Shown here: positions 62,489-64,000 of the stretch, in pieces
Layout: the number at the start of each line of letters is the position of its first letter
Position numbering within the stretch: the stretch's first letter is position 1
NCBI GenBank assembly: GCA_013398015.1
Contig: VZRR01007849.1
Coordinates: forward strand, 1-64,000
Source: Oreocharis arfaki
Taxonomy: Eukaryota; Chordata; Aves; Passeriformes; Paramythiidae
DNA length: 64,000 nt
Direction of reading: 5' to 3'
Program-made: the position numbers and the translations under genes
Notes under the pieces: model-generated
What the model saw: the letters and a program-made list of their open reading frames with translations, nothing else
Told to the model about the DNA's origin: nothing
The model's database searches: none

Positions 62489-63880
62489 GTAGGAACAATA
62501 CTTTCTGATTCTTAAATTTATTTGTCAAGTGATTGCCAATTTTGATTTGGTATGTAAAGGCCTAATTTTAAGAAATTTGTCATGATCATTAGGACTAACT
62601 TTATGGTCCAAATAGCATACACACACCAGAAGAGATGAGGAAAACACACTGCAGGTATTTCTTAGTGTATTTTATTGGTGTGTAAAATGGATGCTTCACA
62701 AAATTATTAGTAAGAGCTGTATGGCATGTGGTACAACTAACAGCCTATTAGATTTACAAAATGTATCATTGCAATTCTTAAAATATCAGTGGTGATAAAG
62801 ACTGTTGTATGTACAGATTATTTTTGCTCCCTTTCAGTTTCACATACTATATTTTGAAAATGATCTGTTGTAGAATGCTGTCATTTGGGGGTCATTTAAG
62901 AGAGTATTTTCAGTTGAACTGTTCCGAGAGCTCACCTGCCTGTTGCCTATTACTGTCGCTGGGGTGCCCCTTCACAGCAGGTCTGATGTGTTCAGAGCAG
63001 CAGTGTGTGCTGGCTGTGTCTGCCCCTGTACTTTTGGACCTGAAGGACAAAGCAAACTGAGGAAGAGTACAGTTTTCGTTTTAACCATCTGCAGTATCTG
63101 TCTTCTGTGTTTTTATGTTCTCGGGTAGGGCTTTTTTTCCCCGAATTCTCACACTTTCTTGAAATAGTTACAGCCAAAACACTGTCATCACTGCTCTCTG
63201 GCAGTTCTGCATCAATCAGCAGCTTATACCCAGAAGTTCTTCACATGTGAAACTTAAGATCAGCCTAATACAGCAGTACCTGAAAGTGTATTTGAGCCCA
63301 TACAAGTACTAAAATATTGTAATATATTTACTAAAATACCGTAAAACGGGAATGCCAAGAATTCTTGTGGTTCAGAATGATGCACTACAGGAGGAAGTAC
63401 AGCCTGGGTGCTCCATTGTCTCAGTGCCAGTGCTTCAAATTGCTTAGTCATCCTCTCCATTAATGGTAAGGGAGTTGAAGAAAATCCATGCCAGTGATAA
63501 TAATCATCAGGATAGTCTGGAGAGGCTCAGAAGGTTGGAGTACAATGTTTACAGAACAAACGCAGGTTCTGCAAGCCTGATCCAGGTCCTGCTTTCTCAT
63601 CTTGGATTGCTATCCCTTGGAGCTTGCATTCTGGCTGCCTGACAGCAACTGATAAAAGCTGCTGCATGGAAATCCATTCCATTATAGCACAAAATAAGGA
63701 ATTCAATAGACCGTTTTTAAGGCAGCTGGCTGGAATTGATAGTTGGGAGCTACCTGTATGTCATTGCATTGGGCGCCATGTCTGTATTTCTCTCCCCTAT
63801 GGAGAAGTAGTATAGAAATTTAGGTAGTAAGGACAGTTCATGGTCCACAGGGTTCCTGTAAGGCCAAGATGAATAGCTTA
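62489..63880 (+). other. CUL4A: CUL4A intron 17 (incomplete)
   Basis: The rest of the window after exon 17 shows no further CUL4A exon in phase 1. Apart from the terminal CR1 copy nothing is recognised. Confidence 0.7.
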
Positions 63881-64000
63881 GAATCACAGAGTGGCTTGGA
63901 TTGGAAGGGATCTTAAAGATAATCTAGTTCCAGTCCTCTGCCCTGGGCAGGGACACCTTCCATTACACCAGGTTGCTCAGAGCTCCACCCAGCCTGGCCT
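63881..64000 (-). mobile_element. CR1 LINE 3' fragment at window edge
   Basis: gaatcacagagtggcttgga opens a minus-strand CR1 tail that runs through agggacaccttccattacac to the last base, so it continues past the window. Confidence 0.9.

Overview
The window is vertebrate nuclear DNA, most likely from a bird. It holds large intron-rich genes, with CR1 retrotransposon tails at about eight places (recognised by the TTCTATG-type 3' end and the CR1 3'-consensus wording), a solo retroviral LTR, and the gene order PROZ > PCID2 < CUL4A >. Vertebrates keep this order next to the factor VII/factor X cluster (human 13q34). I cannot name the species. All exons below were read by hand from splice sites, reading phase and recalled family sequences. 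No search was run.

Layout. 1-10965 is gene-poor DNA upstream of PROZ. It contains a probable decayed EGF-2 exon of a factor X/IX-like protein (about 2186-2295), a double hairpin (3139-3197), a CR1 tail, a short minisatellite and a 328-bp solo LTR flanked by a perfect 6-bp target-site duplication (8583-8922). 10966-19640 (+) is protein Z: propeptide/Gla, two EGF domains and a protease-like domain that has lost all three catalytic residues. The signal-peptide exon was not found. 19641-21019 is the tail-to-tail interval. 21020-32831 (-) is a complete 14-exon PCID2 coding region of 400 codons. 32832-33930 is a CpG-rich, TATA-less bidirectional promoter. 33931-62488 (+) is CUL4A, 17 coding exons covering about 627 residues; the 3' exons lie past the window. 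The CUL4A part contains a 55-N assembly gap (39241-39295).

The most notable signal is splicing. Both PCID2 and CUL4A, which share a promoter, carry one U12-type AT-AC intron each: PCID2 intron 4 and CUL4A intron 3. Each has a perfect ATATCCTTT donor, a TTCCTTAAC-like branch site and an AC end, and only AT-AC splicing restores the conserved reading frame. Both introns are in phase 2.

Function. Protein Z is a secreted vitamin-K-dependent cofactor that targets the serpin ZPI to factor Xa. PCID2 is the PCI-domain subunit of the TREX-2 mRNA-export complex. CUL4A is the scaffold of CRL4 ubiquitin ligases (DDB1 at the N-terminus, RBX1 at the C-terminus). PROZ is not related in function to the other two; PCID2 and CUL4A are both housekeeping genes that probably share promoter control.
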